Assembly: GCA_024699855.1 (NCBI GenBank)
Contig: JAMPIQ010000002.1
Span: 7,688,001-7,752,000 of the forward strand
Source of the DNA: Aphelenchoides besseyi
Lineage: Eukaryota > Nematoda > Chromadorea > Rhabditida > Aphelenchoididae
Direction: 5' to 3'
DNA: 64,000 nt
The position numbers and the translations under genes are program-made. Below are positions 50,953 through 63,333 of this stretch, one piece after another. Position 1 is the stretch's first letter. Every line of letters begins with the position of its first letter. The notes under the pieces are model-generated. The model was given only the letters and a program-made list of their open reading frames with translations, was not told the origin of the DNA and did not search any database.

Positions 50953-53900
50953 ATGAGGAGCTCAAAGTAAGTTGTTTTCGTAAAAATTTATGGTCGACTT
51001 CCTATCTGGGTTCTTAAAAAACAGCGGGAATGAATCGTCCGTTTGATAAGAGACATTTTCTCCCAACTCGGAGGTTGAATGATGCTTGAGGCCCGATGAG
51101 AACTTTCGTGACTTCTTTTTTCGCAGTGGTTTGTTATTCATCGCTGCTATTGATTTGACCGTTTCGGGAGTTTTATCGACTACTTCGTTGTACTAGTAAC
51201 ATTGTTTGTTTTTGAAGTTCTTGCGCACCTTGACGATTCAACACCCATTCACTTAGCGGCTTGTTCTGAATTTTCTTGTTTGCCTCTTTTACGACCTTGT
51301 GAATTCTTCGTGTGATCACGGGCGTTTCCAGTTGATAAGCCGGTGAAGCGAAGTTTTGAGCGGAAATTGCGATCTCCAAGCGATGCGCCCGATGACCGTT
51401 GGTATTCTCAGTTGCCGTAGGCACATGTTGACACGACTGAAACGCGCTGTTACGGTTTGACCCCAATTCTTATCATCAACCGCGACGGTCTTTCGAATGA
51501 CCATCGCAAATTCCAATCCACAAATTCGCGATTAATGCGGAGAAGAAGATTGAGCGGTTGACCGAAACTTCCAAGTGGCCAAAGAAGCTTAAAACGCAGA
51601 ATCGCGTCATTGGGGAATTTGAACAACATGGAACAATGTTCTTTAGCCACTTATCAGATTCCGAAATAATGGCAATGTTGCCATCAAATTTCAAAATGAA
51701 AGTTGCAAGTTCTCAATTTGATGAGCTCACCTCCTAATTGTTGTTGTGAAATCAGTTTTCTTTTAATGTGCTCATTTCCCATCATTTGAAGCTCACGGGC
51801 GAAACCAATTAGGCTCGAAAACGGCACTCGAAAACTCTGCCGTTACGCGACCGTCTCACTCACACGTTCATCGATTGAGAAGCGGATTTCGCGAAAGTGC
51901 TTGCGGATAATCGCGGAGTCAAAAGTTGCTTCTCACGTTCGTTTCGAAGAAACGGCGCGGGAGATCGAAAGTCTTCGGTTGCCGTTCGATGGTCATTGTC
52001 GTTGAAATAGATTGGTCATTTGATGCTTTCAACTCAAAGACCATTCCAAGGCTGTTACGTGACTTCAAATAAACCGGAAGTTATTTTCTTATCAAACTCA
52101 ACTTATTGGACAATCTGGAGTGTTGATTACTCACTCAAAAAACGTTCTGGCTTGTGACTAAATCATCATGAGTGTCCGTGTTATCCAAGTGTGTGAGGAG
52201 ATCGCCAATTATCGTATTAACTCCCAATGCGAGTTGTTTTTATCAGAACAAATGCGGTGCTTAGCCACGAGTGCAAGATGACGAACAGGTGATTTTGCAG
52301 ATGTGATGAAAAATCCACGATTAATTCTCTACTTTTCGAATAAAAAGTTTTTCTCTTATCATTTAATTTCCGTTTGCTTTTAAGTTCATTTCTTTTCAAG
52401 TTCAATTGACGTCGAGTTGGTATTTTTCTATTGCCGTTAATTAGCTTTTTGTTAGCGAATCGTTGTTCCGAATAATCTTCTTAGCCTCACGGAACCAACG
52501 GGTCTGTGCCTTTAATCGAAGACGTAAACTCCACTAAGCGCTTTGTCTCATGAACTGCAAACGATCGGCAAGTTCGTGCATTGCCATCTCAAATTCCACA
52601 TTCATTCTGATAAGAAAGCTCGGAATTGCGGACATTACGCCCTGTGCTCTCCAAGTTTAATTTTTGAGACGTCGGCGGCAATTCTGTTTAACTTAATGCT
52701 TGTAAATAATTCTTATCAGACGAAGAAGCGTTGCATCTCTCTCACGCAGTCTTTTCGTGGCGCCATTTGTCCAATCGATAGATTGGTTTCCGTAGGTCAA
52801 TTTGCTTTTGTATAGGTCAATTTTATGTGGGCGTTAAACAACCGAATTTTCGTTTCTATCTGATTGTTTTAGTGGAGTTGCGCACAGCTCTCGGCATCAT
52901 CAAGGACCGCCGTCCTCTGGTCCTTCCTATTACTACACTCAGGCACCCCCACAAGCCCACGCCTCAACTCGATCTTTGAATCAAACTCCTTCTGGTGCTA
53001 CACATTCACCGCATCCCATTCATCATACCGCTAGTGCGGCTTCCTCGCCGGCTCAACCCATTACTCACACTTATCGAACCGTCACAACAACCAAATTGGA
53101 TCCCCCACATCGTTCCGGCACGTTGCCGACAAGCACCCGACGTTCGGCCGATCGACATCCGCCAACCGAAATGGAACCTCCGGCCTTTTTCGTTGAGCAT
53201 TTGGCATCTTTTGCCGTTGGACGGCAATTCGGATTGCAAACGCCGGCAGATGGAATTCGGAAGTTAAAACAAATGGAACAAAACAGCGCAATTTGGCCTC
53301 AACCACTAATCTTGAAATTGTATCCCGATCGAATAAGTGTTGAGGAAGAGAATGGTGAATTGGTTGAACAGTTCGCAATGGACCTCGTCGTTGAACCGAC
53401 TGCTCATCAATCCAATGATCCACAAGAGGTTTTCAACAACATCCTTTTGTTTGTTGTCAAAGAAGATCAACGAAATGGACGTCGTTCGATGATCCCAACC
53501 GAAATGCATTTGTTCCAATGTTTTCACGCTTCTGCAAGTGATGTTGCCGAAGACATTCATCAGTACACTCGACGCCAATACCACAAAGTACGACCGGGCA
53601 GAAGGGAACCGCGTTTTGCTTCGGGACCACCGCCTTCTGCCAACATTCCACCTCCAGCTCCAACAACTCCACTCTATGGTGGTGCTCCTGATCGAGCGTC
53701 AACCGGAGGTCATGCATCTCGTCGGGACTATCGCGAAGAACCGCCGACTACTAACGGAACCGATTACTTCGAATACGATGTGGTAACTAAACTACTGGTT
53801 ATGTCCAATTCATTTTTGATGTTTAGAATACGCTCAATCGCTGTTTTGACGATATCGAACGTTTTGTCGCACGAATTCAAAGTGCCGCCATCGCTCAACG

Positions 53901-56900
53901 AGAATTGGAAATCCAAAACCATCGACTTCGTTCACAGAAATCGAAAAACAAAGCTCACGATGCGGCCTTCAATTCGCAACACGGCATCTTGCAGCTACGT
54001 GCTCAACTTCCCAATCAAAACGAGTTCTACGACATTCTTCAGAAGTTCAAATTGTGTTTCAATCTACTTGTGAGTTTCACTCGTCATTTTTTATCAGCAA
54101 AAAGCTTTTGGACGAAAAATTGTGATTATCGAAATTTTGTTTCGTTTTCTCGAGCACTCAAATTCTTTTCATTCAATGCGCTTCACCGACTAAGCTTCAC
54201 ACGTTTAGGCGAAACTCAAAAACCACATTCACGATCCAAACGCTCCCGAATTACTTCACTTCCTTTTCACTCCGCTTTCCGTGATCGTCGACGCAACACA
54301 GTGGGGATTGGGAAGAAACATTGCGGAAACAGTTTTGAGTCCACTGCTCAGCTTTGATGCCTGTGAGCTGCTTCGAAACTGTTTAACATCGAAAGAAATC
54401 GATTTGTGGATGATGTTGGGAAAAGCTTGGCGAACACCACCGTAAGTTACATCATTAGATTATGCTACTAAATAGAGAGTTCAGTGAGGATTGGCCGGGA
54501 CCTTTACCACCTCCCTATCGTCCAACATTCAACAGTAATTTTGCTGCTCAACCCTACGGTTATCCGCCAAGCAATGCCTACGATGTGGGACCACCATTAG
54601 CCGCTGGTCGTTATCCACCATCTTCTGCTGTGCATCGTGGTGCATCGGCACCACCTGCACAACAAAACTTTCCACCACCACAACAACAACGCGGAGGACC
54701 ACCATTCCGTGAACGCTCATTCGACAATGTAAGTGCAATCAACCAACATCTACCTCATTTACGTCCATTTCAGTTGGACGTGGAAAAAGTGAATTTCGAA
54801 AAAGAAAAATTGGAATTTGAAAAACGAAAAGTGCGAGAACGTGAAGCCCGACTGCAAGAAGATGAAAGAAGATTGCGGTAAGATGGAAACGATCGATCTA
54901 CTTACCATTTTTGTTTCAGTCAAGAAGCAGCGCGATTAGATGCCGAGCGTAGACTGTTGCATCGTGAAGCAGAGAAGCAGTCAATTGCCGGTTCGGATCG
55001 ACCCGATTTCTATCGACGAGATGAGTGAGTTGGAATCCACAATTGCTTCGAATGCGTGATTATTTCAGTTATTCTGCTCATCCATCACCCCGAGTAGAAC
55101 GACGAATGGGCAGCGTTCAAGCGTTGTCCAACGGTCAAGTTCCACCACCAGTAGCAAATCAATCGTCAGCTTACAATTCACCTCAAACGAACGGAAATGC
55201 ACTGCCACAATCGAACACCAACGGTCGTTTGTCGCCGGTTCCCGCTGCTCCGATCCCGTTAGCCGAACAAAGTCCGCGACAACGTGCATTCGTTGACGAG
55301 TTGTTGCAAAAACGAGTGAAAGCCGTTCAAGTTGCCTACGATCGAGTGGCACAGAACCCAAAAGAACTGAGTGTGATTCGAGGTGAATATCTGGAGGTTT
55401 TGAATGACAACAAAAATTGGTGGGAATGTCGAAATGCTCAATCCCGAACTGGTTACGTTCCACACACCATTCTATCCGTCGTCCCAATGGATCATTCGCC
55501 GCGAGCAAATCAAGATCCGTACTCACAGGTTTGAGGGTGAAAAGGGAAAACCAACATAGACGTATTATCTTTAGGATCGTGGAGGCCAACTACCATCTTC
55601 ATTAAGTCCACGCGCAGGTATTATTGTCGATGAAGATACTCCCGAGTATATTAAAAAACGACAGGGTAAACGTGGCGAATTTCGTTACTTTTAATTGAGC
55701 AATCGTCTTGTCTATTTGTCGCTTCACGAATTAAGTTTGATCGTTCACCATTGTGCCTTAATGCAGTCAAATGTCCTGATGATTTTATCTTGTGTCAAAT
55801 TTGTCTAAACACTCAACTCGATCAGTAAAGTACAACGACATTTCATTTCATTGTCTTCGTGTATTAGTTAACGCTCAAAAAACATTTCCGGCCAATCAAC
55901 CGTGGTATTCATTCAACTAGAAATTTCTATTTTTCTAAGCTTAAGAGTCCCATTCATTTACTTAGTTTCTTATGTGTATGGAGTAAGTGCCAGAAAGACT
56001 GCTTGTCGTTATAAAAAGTTTTATCTTTGCCTTCTTTTTGCCCCAACTTAGCCACTGCGATGAATTTCTTACGACACGCAACCATCCACTTTTGTTCGTA
56101 TTTATTCATCACCGCAACGAATTCGTCGTCAATCAATTCGTTCTTATCGTTTGTCATAAACCGCCGAAATGAAATTTTGGTCGTTTTTGTCGATGGTTAT
56201 CGTGGAAGAAACAATCGAGCAGAATGTCCAGTCGAAATGCTTAGAACTTGCACGTACAAAACTAAACACAATGACGTGAAACAAAGAAAGAAGAGGAGTT
56301 TGTAGGAGAATACAACAACTTCCCCAGTGAACCGGCAACAGTGAAATCGGAGCAGTCGCTTGTTGATGGAATTCAGTCCGTGAAACTGCGGCCAATTCAA
56401 CAACAACAAGTAAACACGGAAAGCAATCACTGTCATCGTAGCGATTGCAGATTGTAAATCCCGACTATGAATTCTTTGATGAAGACGATCCAACGAAGCC
56501 GTCAAAAAAGTTATCAAAACTAATTATGGAAGAACAGAGTCGGTAGAAGTGTTTTGATTTGTGAAACGATTCGTGTTGCAGAATACGTACCGGAAATGGT
56601 CGACACCATCAAACGTAAACGTCAATTGATCGGTCCACGTCGAATCGCATCAATTCGAGGACCACCAATTACCGTTGACTCGACCGTTGCACAGGTTCAA
56701 AATTGGCTTACGCTTAAAGGCTTTAGTGATTAGTAGGAGACGAAAAGTTTGTACAGTTGAAGTAATTTAATGGTTTAGTGTTAAAAGCGTTCTTAGTCGT
56801 TGTAACGGAGAACATCTGTTTCGAATCACTCGCCCACAACTTTTACACTACTGCGGCGAGGAAGGCAATCGACTGTTTAGTTTGTTGACTGTTCAAAAGA

Positions 56901-57537
56901 AACGTGCTAATGTGGGTTTTAACTTACTGATTGTCATTCCTTCTTTTTTGTTTAGTATGCTACCGGAACTGAAGCACAGCTACGCGCACTACTCGAGTTT
57001 CGTCGTCAACACGTGGATCAATACGACGAAGTTTCTGAGCCAGATATCCAACCACCGGCTGTCGAAACGGTTGAAACTGTCCCTGCAACTAACGGTAATA
57101 CACCGGCAATTATGAGATCGGGAAGTGTCGTCGTTCAACCGCTGGATCCATCGATTCTCAACAAACAACCGCTTTTGCGTCTGAAACCAACTGCCGCAAC
57201 AAATGAAACCACTGCACCAGGTCAAAATGGAACATCAACTGCTCCAAGTGCTCCAAAAGTTGCTCCGTTCGTTCCAAAAGCTCCACCACCTTCGTCCCTT
57301 CACACAGTTAGTATTTCGCATCTTCCACGTGCAAAAATCACTCAAAAACCGTCTGCTGATGAGAATGTGAAACCAACAGTTGTGCCCGTAAATACGCAGA
57401 TTCCGATCGAACGGAAAGGAACAATCATTGAGGTTGCCGCAGACAAACTGGACGACTTAGCATCGAATGATACCAGCGAGAGTCCACGTACTCGCAGTTT
57501 GCGTACAATCGCTCAAACAGTCAAAACATATTATTAA
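50953..57537 (+). CDS. eps-8: EPS8 family actin regulator (PTB, SH3, SAM-like domains)
   Basis: A tiny first exon (ATG 50,953, MRSS) splices across a 1.9-kb intron in matching phase to a Pro/His-rich start (SSRHHQGPPSSGPSYYYTQA). Domains in order: PTB from about residue 110 (PPAFFVEHLASFAVGRQFGL, GIRKLKQMEQNSAIWPQPL); LNRCFDDIERFVARIQSAA; a helical region ending WMMLGKAWRTPPEDWPGPLP; Pro-rich and charged coil (KVNFEKEKLEFEKRKVRERE); SH3 at about 700-755 (VQVAYDRVAQNPKELSVIRG, WWECRNAQSRTGYVPHTILS); and after a 916-nt intron a SAM-type effector region (VAQVQNWLTLKGFSDYVKSV, GNRLFSLLTVQKKRA) and Pro-rich tail. EPS8 caps and bundles actin filaments and links Abi1-Sos1 to Rac; in worms it is needed in intestinal microvilli. 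About 1,080 residues for the long form. The right repeat arm begins 136 bp after its stop. Confidence 0.92.
50967..52871 (+). other. Long first intron of EPS8
   Basis: By far the longest intron inferred in this window (1.9 kb, donor GTAAGTTG, acceptor GTTTTAG). Frames inside it (51,173-51,694 minus; 52,543-52,815 plus) show no splice logic. Such a long first intron in a compact genome may carry regulatory sites, but none can be named. Confidence 0.4.
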
Positions 57538-57786
57538 ATCAAAATTCCCAACTAAGCTTCTTATACTGCCGAAATTTGAATGTGGTAACCATTTCTTTAG
57601 CCGCTTTTACTTATTCTTCTTTTTTAAGTAATATTGTTATAGTCATCGTTAACTAAGCGAATAAAAGTTACTTGTCGTAAATTGCGGACAATACGAAAAG
57701 AATCAATAGAACGATTTTTGGTTCTGACTGAAATTCCAAGAAAACGAGTGGATTGGCGCAAGCGAAGGGTCTGCTCATCAGTGGCG

Positions 57787-59201
57787 ATGTTTAAACCACA
57801 GGTCAAACAGAAGCGAACTCGACCCATCAACAAGGAGGGGATCTTCGACAACGCCATTTTTTCCAAAATCGTTCGTGCAGTCGACGATCCGGAGGTGCGA
57901 AGAGGAGTGAGCGTTGAGTTCCATTTCTGTTCTAGTCTTCTGATTTAGGCAGCCGAAGATCTGAAGTGGATCACGAGGAAGCCGGCAGACAACAACAGTC
58001 ACCAGTGGAATCACGCCCCACCAGAATCGGGTAGTGGCGACGAGACGCTCGTTCCGATGGGACATCCGGGTCGAGGTCTGACGTTCCTGCGCAGAAAAAC
58101 CAATTGTAGGTGTCGAAGGCGCTTCCGAATTCTGACCACCTGTTCTTCAGTCTTGGACGGCGAATGAATCGAGAAGTGTCGGAGCACACGGGAGACAATG
58201 ATCCCTTTGGCATCTTCGATTGTCCGGAGAACGAGGTGGTCATTCCGCGGAAAGTGCGCAAATCGGCAGCTTCCCAACGCGAAGCTCGACCGACAGCATC
58301 GCGTGGACCACAACGTCCAACTGCTCGTTTGCCATCTCCGGTTCAACCGTCTTTCGACATCAACGAGTTTTCTGCGACGGACGAACGCACTTTGTCGCCG
58401 CCACTCAAGACGTCGAAGACGCGAACGGAAGAAAACGAGTTGTCGGAGACACCCGCGATCAACATGGACGAGATGGTCGCGAAGTCGATGGCCACTCTTC
58501 CGCCGTTGCCTTTGCGTAACGGTCACGCACTTACGTACGGTCGCCTGGTCACAGATCTTTGTCGAAAAGGTTTCCAACAGTCGGCCGACAAAGAGACGAT
58601 TCGGGACGAGTTCAACACGGCAAGTGAGGAGCCGCGTGAGTGATGGCTTGCGTTTCAGACGATTCAAGAAGCAGCACGTGAGAACAAGAACCTTTTGGAC
58701 TCGTTGAATACCACAGACCCGTTCAACTTCAACGTTAGTTCCGAGTCGCCGGAGAGTCCCGAGAAGTGGAGTACACGCGATCGAAGTGCGTCAAGATCTC
58801 GGGAATGGTCGGTTGGTTCGCCTTTCGATGCCGATAGCAGCTCGTTTATTGCTGAGCGGTCGGAGTCCTTGCGTCTCAGTTTGCATTCATTTTCGCCAAA
58901 GAGTTCGGTGCTCTCGATTCATACCGCAGGCTCCAGCAACGGTTTGTCCAGCTCGTGCTTTTCGTTCGATCCGGACCTCGACGTTTCGTCGCCGAGTGTC
59001 AGTCACCGTAAGTTTGCAGTCGAAGGAGACTGACGAGTTTCTAGATGCGGATGTTCGAATGCGTCCGCATTTCAACTACAAGGAACCTGCTCGGAGTCCG
59101 GAATTCAAAACGCCTCCAAGATTGCCGGCACCATTCGATCCCGAGACTGATGATCCCTTCGACTTCTTCTCCGACGCGCGAATATGGACATCACAGATTG
59201 A
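57787..59201 (+). pseudogene. Right-arm copy of gene A, two frame-changing insertions
   Basis: Same start, exons and GC-AG intron as the intact left copy. First lesion: two extra A at 58,095-58,099, a few bases before the donor GTAGGTGTCG. After splicing the frame is wrong and hits a stop within about six codons of the next exon. Second lesion: an extra GC near 59,175, which would replace the conserved end ANMDITD by an unrelated 17-residue tail. The exons between are otherwise identical to the left copy. A young pseudogene if the indels are real. Confidence 0.7.
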
Positions 59202-59248
59202 CTGCTTTTTTCTCAGTTCCCAATTGGATTTCTAGATTCTCAAATCTC

Positions 59249-59254
59249 AATAAA
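59249..59254 (+). terminator. Polyadenylation signal between genes A and B (right arm)
   Basis: AATAAA lies 48 bp past the gene A stop and 82 bp before the gene B ATG, so the two genes could be separate close neighbours or an operon with internal 3' processing. The left arm carries the identical sequence. Confidence 0.5.
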
Positions 59255-59335
59255 AGTTAATGAGTCAGTTGGGGGAACAAATGCAATGAACACTTCGAAG
59301 AAAAGTCATTTCGTTTGTCGGTCAGTTCGACCGAA

Positions 59336-60617
59336 ATGCACAAGTCGATTCAGTCGGAAAGCGGTGTAAACCTGAACGAGTGAGTATGCTCCAGCACTTC
59401 ATTCGATCGATCGTTTAGCCCATCCTCCGAGCTGTTCAAGTATGGGGCCGGCGATCGTCAGTCGATTGTGCTTCATACTCGTCGTCGCAACTATCCGATC
59501 GCCGTGCAACAGTTCGCAAAACATTCGACGAAAATCAAACGAGTGAGTTCTTGACGAGCGGTTGTGTACGGTTGGTTCAGATCAGCGAGAGTCATCAGGT
59601 GCCGCGAGAAATCGACCTGACTTGTTACGAAGTTGATGCTGTTCGTCTTCTCGTCGACTTTCTCGGCGATGTCAACCCACCGAGTTTGCGTATCAATCGC
59701 CAGTTGATCTACGACCTACTGCAGTTGGCGGCGATCTTCGAAATCGACGGACTGAAGGAAAAGACCATTGAGGTTTGAATGCTCGGAGCTCGCTTCGATC
59801 CTGTGGGTTTTAGCATCTGATTGAGTGCATGGACGCGGATGGTCGTTCGAGCAGTGGATTGCAGTGGGTGGCGAAGCTGATCGGTTCGGATTGGGAGGTT
59901 GCGGCAGATATTCGAGTTCGAGAGAAGTTCTTGGCGCTCTTCTCCTCGATCTCCACTTCTCTTTTTGCATCCAACCAGTTCCATCGCTACTCACTGCCAC
60001 TGGTCGTGACTCTGCTCAACAAATGCGATTTGCCCGTGAAATCGGAATTCCAGATCGCCGAAATGGCGATTCAATGGGCCGCCAAGAACTTTGACGGTCA
60101 ACCCACCTACGCGGTGCTTCGTCAACTGCTCTCGACCGTTCGTTCGAGCTTTCTACGCGACTCCGATCGCGCGCAGCTGCGTATTGTTGCCCATCAGTTG
60201 TTTTCGGCTGATGTCCAACTGGTCGAAGCCATGGATCGTCTGTTGGATGGGGCGCGTTGTAGTCGTTTGTGTCTGATTGCCGAGCACGTGAAAGGTCGCT
60301 TCGCACGCTGCGGATATCCGAGCGGTCACGACTCACGACTTCAGACGGGACTGCCGCTCATTTCGGTTATCGAAAACAGGTGAGTTCGCTTTCGTGACCT
60401 TCATCCGTACATTCCAGTCGCTATTCGGATGTCAAAGCTAGACCAAAGAGTCCGGTTTTCGTTGCTTCGAATCGTAAGTCGAACTCTCATCACAGATCCT
60501 TCGCTTGTTTCAGGCTCTTCGATCGGAAGTCGAACTCGTCTTTCGAGCTCCGATTCCTATGCAACGGTTCTTTCCACCAAGTCATTGGGTATGTCCAACA
60601 AACAAACTGATCAGTGA
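59336..60617 (+). CDS. Gene B, right-arm copy: BTB-BACK protein without Kelch repeats, intact
   Basis: From ATG 59,336 (MHKSIQSESGVNLND) exons join across introns of about 38 nt: SELFKYGAGDRQSIVLHTRR and HSTKIKR|ISESHQVPREIDLTC, then YEVDAVRLLVDFLGDVNPPS, LIYDLLQLAAIFEIDGLKEK (end of the BTB fold), HLIECMDADG, a BACK-like helical region (FHRYSLPLVVTLLNKCDLPV, AEMAIQWAAKNF) and a short Ser-rich tail (RTRLSSSDSYATVLSTKSLG) to the stop at 60,615-60,617. No Kelch or MATH domain is seen. BTB-BACK proteins usually act as Cul3 substrate adaptors. The start ATG is the first in the frame that splices; a nearby upstream ATG (59,286) leads to an early stop. AATAAA is at 60,675. Confidence 0.78.
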
Positions 60618-60889
60618 CCAGCATTTTAGGTCAATCTTCGAAATCGAACACTTCCAATTGAGCAGTCCTCTTTGAATAAACTTTTGGCTAAAACTTTCTG
60701 ATCTCTGCACAGAAAGTATCCAATTAACATTACATCGAATTTGTTCACTAAGGAACCCATTATAAACACATGCGATGATGAAGTTGAAAAGTTTGACATT
60801 TTTTAAATTCCGATGCGAAGTGTTAATTAACATTCGGAAATTTAATTTGCAAGTTATTTGGAGACGAACTTTGAGAAGTGCGCGAATTA

Positions 60890-61265
60890 GTTCTTGCGTA
60901 AAAGCAGTTGGACAACGGGAAGACAAATGAATTGTGCCGCGGTCATGATGAACAGTCCGATGCGGGGATTAAAATCGGACGACAGACGGAACCGTAGAGG
61001 CGGCAACGAGCCGCTGGCGACATGAATTCCGAGAACTGATGAGTACTGTATTGGCCCAAAGCAGAAGGCCAATCGACACGATGAGCAGACGGTCCGCGTT
61101 CGGTAATCCCGAGTCGTTTTCTTTTCCACAAAACTAAACAATCGAAGAGCAGACGGAGAGCATTGGCTTACATATCGTGACTTTTCGTTGAGACCAAGTT
61201 TGGTCCGAACATTGAAAGGTCGAGAGGGCAAATCGGAGGGCAGGACAACTGCTTCGAAATCTTCG
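60890..61265 (-). CDS. Membrane-protein fragment, likely a remnant or incomplete model
   Basis: Read on the minus strand: an exon (61,265 to about 61,170) encodes KLEDFEAVVLPSDLPSRPFN and joins in phase 0 (GTAAGCC..GATTGTTTAG) to FCGKENDSGLPNADRLLIVS followed by IGLLLWANTVLIS, a membrane segment. The frame then closes, while the next hydrophobic stretch (NPRIGLFIMTAAQFICLPVV, ending QLLLRKN) is in the +1 frame with no usable intron between. The layout suggests the C-terminal helices of a multi-pass transporter such as an MFS protein, with a frameshift. No 5' exons are present before the Pitx gene. Confidence 0.35.
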
Positions 61266-61578
61266 AGTTTCTATACGAATGAAACTTTCGAGACTCTTGA
61301 ATTTGTTCATTCCAATGATCTAATTGCATTTGTTGATCCTATGTGATGGCGATGTCTTGTTTGCTACGATTCGTTGTAATTCCTTTGTGTTCATTCGCTT
61401 GCGGATCAAATGGAATTTACGGTCGTGAATCCGTGGAATTAGACGGTCGAATTTGTTCGTGCTTAAGCCCGACGCGATTATGAGTTGAAACGTGCCAACA
61501 GTCGTCCACAATTCAGTTGATCCCTCGTTGTAGAAGCGTTGGCTTAGCTTTGTAACGGTCCGCCTCTTCACTGATCCG

Positions 61579-63253
<1,675 letters not shown>

Positions 63254-63333
63254 CTCGCGATCTCGCTTTTGTTTTACCAAATCTTTATAAAGTTTATTAA
63301 CAACAAAATAAAAAGTGTCAGTCTCCGCACTAG

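Larger units (their letters stand above)
57674..60686 (+). repeat. Right arm of the 3-kb inverted duplication
   Basis: Reverse-complement copy of 32,506-35,513, 3,013 bp long. It has +2 at 58,095-58,099 (five A versus three), +2 at 59,173-59,180 (an extra GC in CGACGCGCG) and +1 at 59,685-59,687 (three T versus two), plus one substitution at 60,298. The arm ends 6 bp after AATAAA (60,675-60,680). Confidence 0.95.

Noticed and set aside
53006..53717. Minus-strand frames inside EPS8
   Set aside because: Shadows of the Pro/His/Ser-rich EPS8 exon.
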